From the NCBI GenBank assembly GCA_016840385.1, contig JAEOSL010000005.1, positions 26,074 through 90,073 of the forward strand: DNA of 64,000 nt, read 5' to 3'. The DNA is from Candidatus Thorarchaeota archaeon (lineage in GTDB: Archaea; Asgardarchaeota; Thorarchaeia; Thorarchaeales; Thorarchaeaceae). Below the pieces are notes generated by a model. That model was not told the origin of the DNA, ran no database searches, and saw only the letters and a list, made by a program, of their open reading frames with translations. This document shows positions 8,248 to 15,489 of the stretch, one piece after another. The position numbers and the translations under genes were made by a program. Within the stretch, counting starts at the first letter, position 1; every line of letters starts with the position of its first letter.

Positions 8248-8787
8248 CTATTCATCATCTGATGCACTCATTTTTGCAATCAGCCAATCAATTGCGTCTT
8301 TGGGAATTCCAAGTCTGGAAAACCAACGCATCGCTTCTCTCTTTGCTGGTTCAAGGTTCAGTTCCAATCCGAATACGATTGAGTTGATTGCTTCAGTGGG
8401 TAATTTAGCTTTCTTCAACATTCCTGCTAACCATAGTAGCCATTCCCTTCTATCCATTTTAAGACTCCATGGCCAAGATTCTAAATCTTCTGGGGAGTCC
8501 ATGGCTGTTAAAATAATTTCCATCCGATTTTCCTCAGATTCATCTTGGAGTCCAGCTATAATGGCATCTACTGTATCTTCTGAAACTCCTCTTTTTCTGA
8601 GGAACCATGATAGAGGTGTATTTGATACAGGGATATACCCATTATCCTTGGAAGATTCAAGACCAATCATACGCATCTTTGCTTCAAACATCTCTGTGAT
8701 AATTTCATGCCTGGTTTTAATAGGGAGTTTGACCAATTCCTTCTCCATTTCTTTTATTTTTTCAATAAGAGAATCTCGATCCTCCAA
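8248..8787 (-). CDS. Helical-repeat protein, unknown function
   Basis: A 179-residue, all-helical acidic protein. It contains at least two related units, WFLRKRGVSEDTVDAIIAGL (about residues 61-80) and WFSRLGIPKDAIDWLIAKM (C-terminus), with an intermediate unit LKKAKLPTEAINSIVFGL. Each unit has a turn of the type G/K-x-x-x-D/E-A/T-I/V-D/N followed by an amphipathic helix, so the protein looks built by internal duplication. No catalytic motif, cysteines or membrane segments are visible. I do not recognise the family. The gene stands alone between repeat copy C and a small plus-strand ORF. Confidence 0.7.
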   Translation of the reverse strand: MEDRDSLIEKIKEMEKELVKLPIKTRHEIITEMFEAKMRMIGLESSKDNGYIPVSNTPLSWFLRKRGVSEDTVDAIIAGLQDESEENRMEIILTAMDSPEDLESWPWSLKMDRREWLLWLAGMLKKAKLPTEAINSIVFGLELNLEPAKREAMRWFSRLGIPKDAIDWLIAKMSASDDE

Positions 8788-8936
8788 AGTTCACCCATCC
8801 AGCTAAGTACACAAACCCAGTATTTGCTTTCAGTACAACATTAACTTAAACTCTACTCTAGCTAAATCCCTTCTATCATTCATCATTTCTTCTTCAGAAA
8901 TGTTATCCTTTTTCACCGTTCTAGTACTTAATTGAA

Positions 8937-9131
8937 ATGTCTAAAGATACTTGCTTGATTTGTGTCCAACAGGAAACTATCAAACTAATTTCAATGTCCA
9001 TAGATCTTGGTCTAGAATTGAATACAAGAGAAGATGTCAGGAACTTCATTCTCGTTAGTTGTTATACTCGCGATTACAAAAAACAGACATTTGTTGAGGA
9101 GGTCATTGATGCATTTCTGAACTTGATATAA
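8937..9131 (+). CDS. Small cytoplasmic protein, unknown
   Basis: A 64-residue frame starting at ATG 8937, with helix-forming composition (VEEVIDAFLNLI at the C-terminus) and two cysteines spaced CLIC near the N-terminus. It has no recognised family. It sits alone just before the convergent longin/winged-helix operon. An AT-rich stretch without other genes precedes it. Support is limited to a plausible start and protein-like composition. Confidence 0.45.
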   Translation: MSKDTCLICVQQETIKLISMSIDLGLELNTREDVRNFILVSCYTRDYKKQTFVEEVIDAFLNLI

Positions 9132-9167
9132 CACATCTAAGCAAAGTAGTGTAAGTAACTATCCGAG

Positions 9168-10058
9168 CTAATTCATGTAGGAGAGAACACCTCGATCAAG
9201 TAATTTACCAGCTAGAAATAAAACCACATGAGGATCTAGTCTGTGTTTATCTGCTACTTCTTTGCTTGTTGCTAATGTTGTGAATTCATGAACTAACTTC
9301 CAAAGCAGTTCTTTCGGACCAAGATTGCCAAATTCTAACATTGTAGGATTTTGAACAAGTTTCAGCTTATCATCCATATCGACAATCCGAACCAACTCTA
9401 TCCAGTCAAAGTGGGATAGTACTGAAAGTAAACCTAGGACCATCTTTCTATCGATACATGAATCATCAATTATCTGGTAGATTGTTCTCTTTCCATCTAT
9501 GAAGCCTATCAATAGTTCAAGGATTTCATCGAATTCTCTGACTGCAAATGGGATGGTTTCATGACTCTCTCGTAATCTAGGAGTCAAGTCTAAATCAAGG
9601 TCGCTCAAATGAAATGATTGGATGACGTCTAGAGCACACTCTCTTATACTTCGTAGTTGACCAGCCTCTATGCACCTCGACCATTCAGGTCGCTCCCGAA
9701 ATCTCTTTCTAACATTATCTCTGACATTAACCAATCTGTTTCTATAGATTATCTCATTTGAAATTGAATTCATGATGAACACATAGAGTAAATCATCAGC
9801 AAACTCGAACAGTATCGTTTGGTGTTTCCAAGTTATTCTCTTGATGCCATCATTCATGACCTGTTGAATGGCACGAAGCAGTCCTGCTAGCATATCTGGG
9901 TCCAGATGTATTGGATTGGTATATGTAATATTTAGAAGACAAAATCCTGCATCACGCCAAATTAGTAGGAAATTTTTGATTTCCAATGCATCGATACGAT
10001 CATTCACTATCCACATAATTCTGGAGAAAAGGATAACCGCTTTGAATCGCTCATTCAT
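9168..10058 (-). CDS. Longin-like domain protein with C-terminal winged-helix module
   Basis: About 296 residues. The first ~130 look like a longin/roadblock-type fold: strand-forming CLLNITYTN, helix MLAGLLRAIQQVMN, and strands TILFEFADDLLYVFIMN, as in small-GTPase regulators. After a basic linker, the C-terminal half has IDGKRTIYQIIDDSCIDRKM followed by LLSVLSHFDWIELV, a short winged-helix-like unit related to the 62-aa protein at 13318. I start at ATG 10058, which overlaps the upstream gene's stop by 8 bp, so translation is coupled. Neighbouring divergent genes include a longin-GTPase fusion, which supports a regulatory role in the same pathway; that role is inference. Confidence 0.65.
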   Translation of the reverse strand: MNERFKAVILFSRIMWIVNDRIDALEIKNFLLIWRDAGFCLLNITYTNPIHLDPDMLAGLLRAIQQVMNDGIKRITWKHQTILFEFADDLLYVFIMNSISNEIIYRNRLVNVRDNVRKRFRERPEWSRCIEAGQLRSIRECALDVIQSFHLSDLDLDLTPRLRESHETIPFAVREFDEILELLIGFIDGKRTIYQIIDDSCIDRKMVLGLLSVLSHFDWIELVRIVDMDDKLKLVQNPTMLEFGNLGPKELLWKLVHEFTTLATSKEVADKHRLDPHVVLFLAGKLLDRGVLSYMN

Positions 10059-10581
10059 CTGAGCCTTCAATAAACAAGCGTAGTGCTTCTATCAATGTAG
10101 GGGCTTTGGGAAGAAAATCCAGATTAAGTCGGTAGTGAAAATCCTGATTTCCCCAAGTTGATGTTGCTTTCCGCTTTTCGATGAAGTCACTCTTGACAAG
10201 CAAATCTATGACTCCCCACTCTTTGTAAACTGTTCTTTGGGAGAGTTTCTCATCACTTAGAAGATGAATTTTATGCTTGTTTCTCCAACCTAAATTATCA
10301 AAACTTACTGATCTCTTATTTTTGAAATTTATTTGAGAAAACTTACACTCGCATAGAAGATGTATTCTATACTTATTTTTCCACCAGCGATTTTCAAGAC
10401 CTACAGTTTGCGAATTTTTGTAACGATAGAAATCTTGTATCAATGCACGAATTAACGCCGCAGTTACAAGTTGAGATTGTTTCCAGATCTTTTCGTTTAC
10501 AGTAGCGATTTTATCGACTACATCCTCGGGAAATGTGAAACCATGTTTTTGAATCAAATCCAGAATATCTGCTTGGATCAT
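10051..10581 (-). CDS. Winged-helix protein, paralogue of the membrane-anchored one at 10760
   Basis: A 176-residue protein with the diagnostic segment GWRNKHKIHLLSDEKLSQRT and later STWGNQDFHYRLNLD, matching GWRNKNRIWEASGVPKKTIY and SVWGRQKFQYKLNAE in the divergent gene at 10760. The pattern fits a winged-helix domain with a recognition helix and a beta wing. An imperfect duplicate of the first motif (WWKNKYRIHLLCE) lies about 35 residues earlier. Unlike its paralogue it has no membrane segment. It is co-transcribed with, and overlaps, the longin-domain gene. It may bind DNA or proteins; no target is evident. Confidence 0.65.
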   Translation of the reverse strand: MIQADILDLIQKHGFTFPEDVVDKIATVNEKIWKQSQLVTAALIRALIQDFYRYKNSQTVGLENRWWKNKYRIHLLCECKFSQINFKNKRSVSFDNLGWRNKHKIHLLSDEKLSQRTVYKEWGVIDLLVKSDFIEKRKATSTWGNQDFHYRLNLDFLPKAPTLIEALRLFIEGSDE

Positions 10582-10759
10582 GGCTCATATCACCCGGGGT
10601 TGAAGCTTGACAAAACTACATTGAGTGTTGCTGCTTAATTGTAATAAGTTCCTCTATCAGAGGTCTAACACAGCAATAGCGGAGAAAAGGATAAAGCTCT
10701 TTGTTATTCACAAGAGATATCTCATGGTTAGTTTCTAAGATTAATGAGGGAAACAGTCA

Positions 10760-11359
10760 TTGCTTGCTCAAATACTGGATATATTTTTGGAGTTAATGCT
10801 ATTCATAATCATTGCAATCGTGGCTGGTGCCCTATCCAGTTATTTCTTCATTACACATTACGATAATGACTTTGAAGATGCTACAAAAGAACGAGTCCCA
10901 GATGAATATTTTATCCGTCTGGATGAGCTCCAAGAAACTCTTGCCAGTGAAGGCATAGAATCAGTCAAAGTTCAACGAGTAATTGAGCGATCAGAGAAAC
11001 GACTTGAGGTCTATAATTACCATGAATTCCTTCGAAATTTCTTCATCCCAACAGAACTCAAAGTTTTCCAAGTAATGGCTGAGCACTTGCTTGAGGATGG
11101 ACCAGTTCCATATGGGGACTATCTCTTGTATCCTGGTGGTTGGAGAAACAAGAACAGGATTTGGGAAGCAAGTGGAGTTCCGAAGAAGACAATCTATGGA
11201 AGGAACAATGTCCTTGTCAGATTTACAGTTCTTGGTCTGGCTAAGCAGAGACCGTCAATAAGTGTGTGGGGACGTCAAAAATTCCAATACAAACTCAATG
11301 CAGAAAATCAATATGTAAAAGAATACGTAGGAGTTCTTCGAGACTCTAAGATTGAGTAG
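10760..11359 (+). CDS. Membrane-anchored winged-helix protein
   Basis: A 199-residue protein with one N-terminal transmembrane helix (about residues 3-31, LMLFIIIAIVAGALSSYFF), a charged helical linker (ESVKVQRVIERSEKRLEVY) and a C-terminal winged-helix domain (GGWRNKNRIWEASGVPKKTI to FQYKLNAEN). It is the paralogue of the soluble protein at 10051-10581, which is transcribed divergently. The frame starts at TTG 10760; an in-frame ATG at 10796 would remove part of the membrane helix and is less likely. The longin-GTPase gene begins 8 bp downstream. A membrane-tethered wHTH beside a GTPase suggests a scaffold or signalling role (inference). Confidence 0.75.
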   Translation: MLAQILDIFLELMLFIIIAIVAGALSSYFFITHYDNDFEDATKERVPDEYFIRLDELQETLASEGIESVKVQRVIERSEKRLEVYNYHEFLRNFFIPTELKVFQVMAEHLLEDGPVPYGDYLLYPGGWRNKNRIWEASGVPKKTIYGRNNVLVRFTVLGLAKQRPSISVWGRQKFQYKLNAENQYVKEYVGVLRDSKIE

Positions 11360-11367
11360 CTCCAATA

Positions 11368-12294
11368 GTGCATCAAGCACGATTCACCATCAAATCTATC
11401 CTTTTTCACCATTACGTACGTCCTAAAGGATTTCGAGCTGATTTGATGATTCAAGCACTATACCTCTTTGATAATGATGGAAACCCCCTTGCTCACGAAC
11501 GATTTGGGTCAAGGTCTTTTCCCTCCAAGATTAACCACTTCATGACCTCTTTTGCAGAACTTGTCACCAATGGGTCTGAAAAAGATGAGTTAGGTTTTGC
11601 TGAATTTAACCATCTTCAAGTGTTGTACAAGACCAATGGTACTAATTCACTTTTCATGGTTGCAGATAGTATTGATACCCGGGAAAATCTTCTCAAAATG
11701 CTTGAGAACGTATGGAATGAATCTGGCACACTTGCGAATCAGCATCAAAGTGAAGAATGGAAAGCAAGGATTTTCGATATTGTATTTGGTCACGCAATTA
11801 AGGTCTCAATTTTTGGACGACCCGAGGTTGGTAAGACTACATTGACAAGCTATCTCCTCAAAGACACTATCCCCCTAATATATCGTCCAACAATAGGAGT
11901 TGAGATCAGACATGTACCAACTGGCTTTTTCGGGGATCATTCAGGTGTTGTTATCTGGGATGTAGCTGGTCAAGATAGGTTTTCTACCCTCTGGCCTATT
12001 TATTTGAAGAATTCGCATTTAATTCTAATAACAACAGATAGTGGTCTTGAAAGTGTTCTATGGTCCAGACGAACACTGAAGTCTGTAGCAAGTTGGGCCC
12101 CTAATGCTGCTTTGTTGGGCATAGCAAACAAGCAGGACTATAGTATCGCATTGACGGCAGAGAGAGTAGAATCAATACTTGGAATTCCAACAGAGGGAAT
12201 TGTGTCTTTAGAACCTCTGGATAAAACTCAGCGATCCCGTTTGATGAATCAAATTGCATACCAGTTAGGAATTGACTTGGGACTGCAATTATAA
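11368..12294 (+). CDS. Longin domain fused to Arf/Rab-like small GTPase
   Basis: A 308-residue two-domain protein. Residues ~25-120 form a longin-like domain: LMIQALYLFDNDGNPLAHER, a helix around KINHFMTSFAELV, and strands LQVLYKT and SLFMVADSID. Residues ~143-305 are a Ras-superfamily GTPase: P-loop GRPEVGKTTL (150-159), switch I YRPTIGVE, DVAGQDRF (198-205, Gln in the Ras catalytic position) and NKQD (254-257). The G5 loop is degenerate (SLEPLD where SAK is usual). DVAGQ and NKQD resemble Arf/Gtr-type GTPases. There is no lipidation motif. It starts at GTG 11368, 8 bp after the membrane wHTH gene, and is followed within 20 bp by ARPP-1. Longin-GTPase fusions fit an Asgard archaeon. Confidence 0.88.
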   Translation: MHQARFTIKSILFHHYVRPKGFRADLMIQALYLFDNDGNPLAHERFGSRSFPSKINHFMTSFAELVTNGSEKDELGFAEFNHLQVLYKTNGTNSLFMVADSIDTRENLLKMLENVWNESGTLANQHQSEEWKARIFDIVFGHAIKVSIFGRPEVGKTTLTSYLLKDTIPLIYRPTIGVEIRHVPTGFFGDHSGVVIWDVAGQDRFSTLWPIYLKNSHLILITTDSGLESVLWSRRTLKSVASWAPNAALLGIANKQDYSIALTAERVESILGIPTEGIVSLEPLDKTQRSRLMNQIAYQLGIDLGLQL

Positions 12295-12312
12295 TCAATA
12301 GGAGTGTTTTTG

Positions 12313-13245
12313 ATGATAACGAATGAAATAATCGAGAAATATACAATATGTGAACCAGTTTCCTCCAATGATTTTGAGGTCTATCCAATAGTAAGCTCAC
12401 TCTCAGTTTCTTTGACAAGTTTGAAAGAAGCCGAAACTCTTGGTAAAGCATGGATACAAGAAAGAGAGGTTGAAACCGTTTCCACACTTGATGCCATAAA
12501 CAATGATCAGGTAGGTGTTTTGATTCCCTTTCTAACACAGATTCAAGGCGGAAAACAAGACCGAACAGTATTCGAACCAATAATTGTCCCTGTAGGTTCT
12601 GACCAACAGAATCCGCTCCCAATACCAGCTCGTTGTTTGGAACAGGGTCGTTGGGGATACCGTGGATCTGTAGGTAGACAAACACGTAGAAGGTTTGAAT
12701 CTTCTCCAACAAGAGTTTCTGGTCAAATGGCACATGCCTTCATGGAAAGAAAAGATCAAGGAAATGTATGGGACCAAGTACGTACAGCTTATTCCGTACC
12801 AGAAACTATGATGTACCACAGCCGATCGGTAAGTTTAGTGTCTATGAGTAGGCGAATGCACGAAAGTAGTAAAATGATGATTGACGTCGAGGAGCGTCTC
12901 TCTGATTCTCTTGATATTGAAGGTCAAGTTGGTATTCTCGTTGCATATAGAGGACAGATGCTAGGGGTTGAATTCTATGGTGCATCCAATCTCTGGAAAT
13001 CATACGCAAGGGAATCATTGAGAGGATTCCTCTTTGATAGATTTATGCTTCGTTCTGATACTGACAATGAACCGGTTGACATTCGTATGAAATTCATTGA
13101 TGATTTCTATAATTTCGAACTAAAAGAGCAAGATGCCACTGGAAATGGAAGTCTATATCATATATCCAGTGACGGTTGGCAAGGAATGTGTCTAGTAGAG
13201 AATGATATTCCAGCCCATCTGTATGCGGTTAAGAAACAACAATGA
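12313..13245 (+). CDS. ARPP-1-like (DUF6569) domain protein
   Basis: About 310 residues. The core matches my knowledge of the ARPP-1/DUF6569 family: VYPIVSSLSVSLTSLKEA, WIQEREVETVSTLDAINNDQ, IQGGKQDRTVFEP and CLEQGRWGY, corresponding to the family's Ge-GGkQnR and CvEqGRW signatures. The C-terminal half (GQVGILVAYRGQMLGVEFYG) fits the same fold. The biochemical function of the family is unknown; it was described from associations with ADP-ribosyl-glycohydrolase and phosphatase genes. I start at ATG 12313 because AGGAG at 12300-12304 is well spaced for it; GTG 12304 is the alternative. Its tight position behind a small GTPase is unusual. Confidence 0.75.
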   Translation: MITNEIIEKYTICEPVSSNDFEVYPIVSSLSVSLTSLKEAETLGKAWIQEREVETVSTLDAINNDQVGVLIPFLTQIQGGKQDRTVFEPIIVPVGSDQQNPLPIPARCLEQGRWGYRGSVGRQTRRRFESSPTRVSGQMAHAFMERKDQGNVWDQVRTAYSVPETMMYHSRSVSLVSMSRRMHESSKMMIDVEERLSDSLDIEGQVGILVAYRGQMLGVEFYGASNLWKSYARESLRGFLFDRFMLRSDTDNEPVDIRMKFIDDFYNFELKEQDATGNGSLYHISSDGWQGMCLVENDIPAHLYAVKKQQ

Positions 13246-13317
13246 TTTATTTGGGAAGTGCATTATTTGGACCATTGTGCTTCCCATTAGCAGTAGTAAT
13301 CTAATCTTGAGGTGGCT

Positions 13318-13506
13318 ATGATACCGAAATCAATCCGTTATTTCGAAGATATTTACGGAAAGGCGACTATATCAGCTATCATGACGTCTTGTGATGGAAG
13401 TAAAACGATGGAAACAATCGCAGAAGAAACAGAGATACCTCTTGAAACTCTTGTATATGTTGCAGAAAAACTGGTTCTAGAAGGATTACTTGAAGTTCAA
13501 CATTGA
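13318..13506 (+). CDS. Small winged-helix protein
   Basis: A 62-residue protein, nearly all one domain: CDGSKTMETIAEETEIPLET followed by LVYVAEKLVLEGLLEVQ. The pattern (DG-x-T, HTH-like pair of helices, short hydrophobic wing) matches the C-terminal unit of the longin protein at 9168-10058 (IDGKRTIYQII...), suggesting the same module as a freestanding subunit. It starts at ATG 13318, or at GTG 13312 with GAGGTGG upstream. It is the last gene of the GTPase/ARPP-1 operon, ~70 bp after ARPP-1, and is followed by repeat copy E. Confidence 0.6.
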   Translation: MIPKSIRYFEDIYGKATISAIMTSCDGSKTMETIAEETEIPLETLVYVAEKLVLEGLLEVQH

Positions 13507-13508
13507 TT

Positions 13509-13540
13509 GCTGGATATTGAGCCACCCTTTTTCTTTTTCA
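13509..13540. repeat. Dispersed repeat, truncated copy E
   Basis: GATATTGAGCCACCCTTTTT, right after the stop codon of the small winged-helix gene, matches the conserved right end of copies B and D. The left half and hairpin are missing. The pyrimidine run could serve as a transcription stop for the operon on the plus strand. Confidence 0.5.
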
Positions 13541-13577
13541 CAGATTATCCAATGACCACAAGTCCGGACTCCAAATT

Positions 13578-14060
13578 TCACTTCAACCGATAATAATGAT
13601 TACAACAGTCATCCTTCATGAGTGTCTTCGTGATCTTGAACTCCATCTCTGGATTGAATCCTGCTACAATATGTGGGTCGGTACTACAATGAAAGATCAA
13701 CCCATACTCGGGTTTTCCAATCTTAGTGTATGTGTCAGCCATCGGACATCTTGTGCAGTGAATCTGTGCTGAATTCTCAGTTCGCTCTACTGTGAACTCT
13801 CCACCAACACTCACAAAGGACTTCCACAGAGTGTCAAGAATACCTTCGATGTCGTTGTTTCCCCTCTCCTCAGCAATCTCTTTCCACGCTGCTCTGGTGT
13901 TTTCAGCGATGATATCCAAGACCCGCTGCTCAGCTTCTGATCCGAACTCATTCTCATACTTCTCTAGTAGATCTTTAAGCTTCTTTGGTTTTGAACGAGC
14001 TGTTCTAATTTCTGTGACTAGTTCTCTGAGTTCCTCGTCACGTGCCTCCAAATCTTTCAT
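13578..14060 (-). CDS. L-2-amino-thiazoline-4-carboxylate hydrolase-like protein
   Basis: A 160-residue protein. The N-terminal ~70 residues are a charged helical region. The C-terminal half has the ATC-hydrolase family pattern: HCTRCPMADTYTKIG, GLIFHCSTDPHIVAGFNPE, and KTLMKDDCCNHYYRL, where cysteines, an aspartate and a histidine line a probable metal or thiol site. The namesake enzyme opens a thiazoline ring to give S-carbamoylcysteine, but most family members are uncharacterised. It is the only gene between two repeat copies on this strand. The family call is moderate to good; substrate is unknown. Confidence 0.7.
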   Translation of the reverse strand: MKDLEARDEELRELVTEIRTARSKPKKLKDLLEKYENEFGSEAEQRVLDIIAENTRAAWKEIAEERGNNDIEGILDTLWKSFVSVGGEFTVERTENSAQIHCTRCPMADTYTKIGKPEYGLIFHCSTDPHIVAGFNPEMEFKITKTLMKDDCCNHYYRLK

Positions 14061-14193
14061 ATCAATTTCAACCGATGGTTCTCATAAAAGAGATTAGTTC
14101 TAAGTAGAATGACAGTTGGACAAGAAATATGAATATCCCAAGAATCAGTTCAATCATTGCTCCAATCAGATACTGTGCAAGTGGCATTTGGGG

Positions 14194-14270
14194 TTTAGGC
14201 CAATCAGATCAGACTAACCAGGGAACTTTCCCAGTAACTGTATTATGTTGAGCCACCCTTTTCTTATTGC
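14194..14270. repeat. Dispersed hairpin repeat, copy D
   Basis: AACCAGGGAACTTTCCCAGT followed by AACTGTATTATGTTGAGCCA and CCCTTTTC is nearly identical to copy B over about 55 bases. Its left end is replaced by unrelated sequence. It lies in the spacer between divergent genes at 14060 and 14319. Confidence 0.7.
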
Positions 14271-14318
14271 TCTGATTTATTTGGATGTGTACTCTCTGTT
14301 TCAGAGGGTATCCCTGTA

Positions 14319-15221
14319 ATGAACTCTCTTTCCTCTTTAATCAAAGATTGCGCAGAATTAATATCTGATAGGATGGAAATTGATGGTCTTCTCCTCTTTG
14401 GTTCTTATGCCCGTGGAGATTTTACAAGTGAGAGTGATATGGACTTCCTCACACTTGGTGATGAGTTTCAAAGGAAGATATTCAAAGACACAAATCCCGA
14501 AATAGAGGTCTGGACACATCCTGTTCAGCATTATTCGAAAATAATTGATGGAATCATCTCCGATCCTTTCAATGACTCACTTTTCTTGGGAATCCTACAG
14601 GAATCGATTATAATCTATGAAGATAGTAAATCTATCTTTGTTGAGGGGAAAAAATCAGCTAATACTTGGTCTTGGTCTGATGAAGTTATTGAGGACTTAT
14701 CAAAAAAACAAGAAAGAGCACTCACTCTGATTTCAGAATCAGGAACCTATGAACCTGTTTTGAAACATATCAAGCAGAGAGCTGGACTGTTCAATTGGAA
14801 TAATCAAAGAGCATCGAGCGGACTTCCATTACTAAGACGATTGAAGGATATTCATAGAAAAGATACCGAAGCAAAGATAGGGTCAATAGTAAATCAATCC
14901 ACCATTGAAGAAAAAAGTCGGTTACACGAATTATTCACCACATTAGCAAACGGAGTCCTTGCTGAATCTAAACGCGAACAATTTACAGAAATCAAGGACA
15001 CTATCAAATCATTCAATGCATCGAGATTCAATGAATGGATTCTGAGTATGGCTGACAGTCTGGTCTTCTTAGCTGCAATGGGAATGAGTAATAGAGGTCT
15101 CTCCATAGAGTGGAAATTATTAGATGTAGATTCAGAAGTTCATTTACTTGAAGAATCGATAGAAAAGTGGGAAGATTATGAACTACTATACAATGAATTC
15201 TCAAGATTCATTGCAATATGA
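14319..15221 (+). CDS. Minimal nucleotidyltransferase-domain protein with helical C-terminus
   Basis: A 300-residue protein. Residues ~21-45 (LLFGSYARGDFTSESDMDFL) contain the pol-beta nucleotidyltransferase signature GSYARG with the metal-binding pair SDMDF. A third acidic residue is likely in EIEVWTHP. The remaining ~200 residues are helical, with KHIKQRAGLFNWNNQRASSG, and may act like a HEPN or substrate-binding domain. A related protein with a similar layout is encoded at 60164-61192. The family includes MNT-type antitoxins and small-molecule transferases; without a clear HEPN partner gene I leave the role open. Confidence 0.75.
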   Translation: MNSLSSLIKDCAELISDRMEIDGLLLFGSYARGDFTSESDMDFLTLGDEFQRKIFKDTNPEIEVWTHPVQHYSKIIDGIISDPFNDSLFLGILQESIIIYEDSKSIFVEGKKSANTWSWSDEVIEDLSKKQERALTLISESGTYEPVLKHIKQRAGLFNWNNQRASSGLPLLRRLKDIHRKDTEAKIGSIVNQSTIEEKSRLHELFTTLANGVLAESKREQFTEIKDTIKSFNASRFNEWILSMADSLVFLAAMGMSNRGLSIEWKLLDVDSEVHLLEESIEKWEDYELLYNEFSRFIAI

Positions 15222-15296
15222 AAAATAATCTTTTCAAGAACTACCAGTTTTTCCTCTATCCTAGTAATGATATTCAATGAGGTCAAAGATTAGATT

Positions 15297-15458
15297 ATGA
15301 GGAAGATTAATGGTTTCTTTGAATGCGAGGAATGTCATCTTTTCTTTGAAGATGAACAATGGGCAAAGAAATGTGAAGAGTGGTGCAAAGAGCATAAGAC
15401 ATGCAATATTGAAATCACGCAACATGCAACTAAAGATTCAAAATTAACACTTTCATAA
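15297..15458 (+). CDS. CxxCH zinc-finger microprotein (intact)
   Basis: A 53-residue protein beginning MRKINGFFECEECHLFFEDE and containing a second cysteine cluster, KKCEEWCKEHKTCN. The Cys/His spacing suggests a single small zinc site. Short proteins of this type are common in archaea, with no established function to my knowledge. A second copy at 3776-3901 carries a nonsense codon at Trp22. LarB begins 31 bp downstream with its own strong GGAGG site, so the two may share a transcript. The coding call rests on the conserved pattern and the duplicated, diverged copy. Confidence 0.8.
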   Translation: MRKINGFFECEECHLFFEDEQWAKKCEEWCKEHKTCNIEITQHATKDSKLTLS

Positions 15459-15489
15459 ATGAAGAGTAATCATAGGCGGAGGTTAATAC

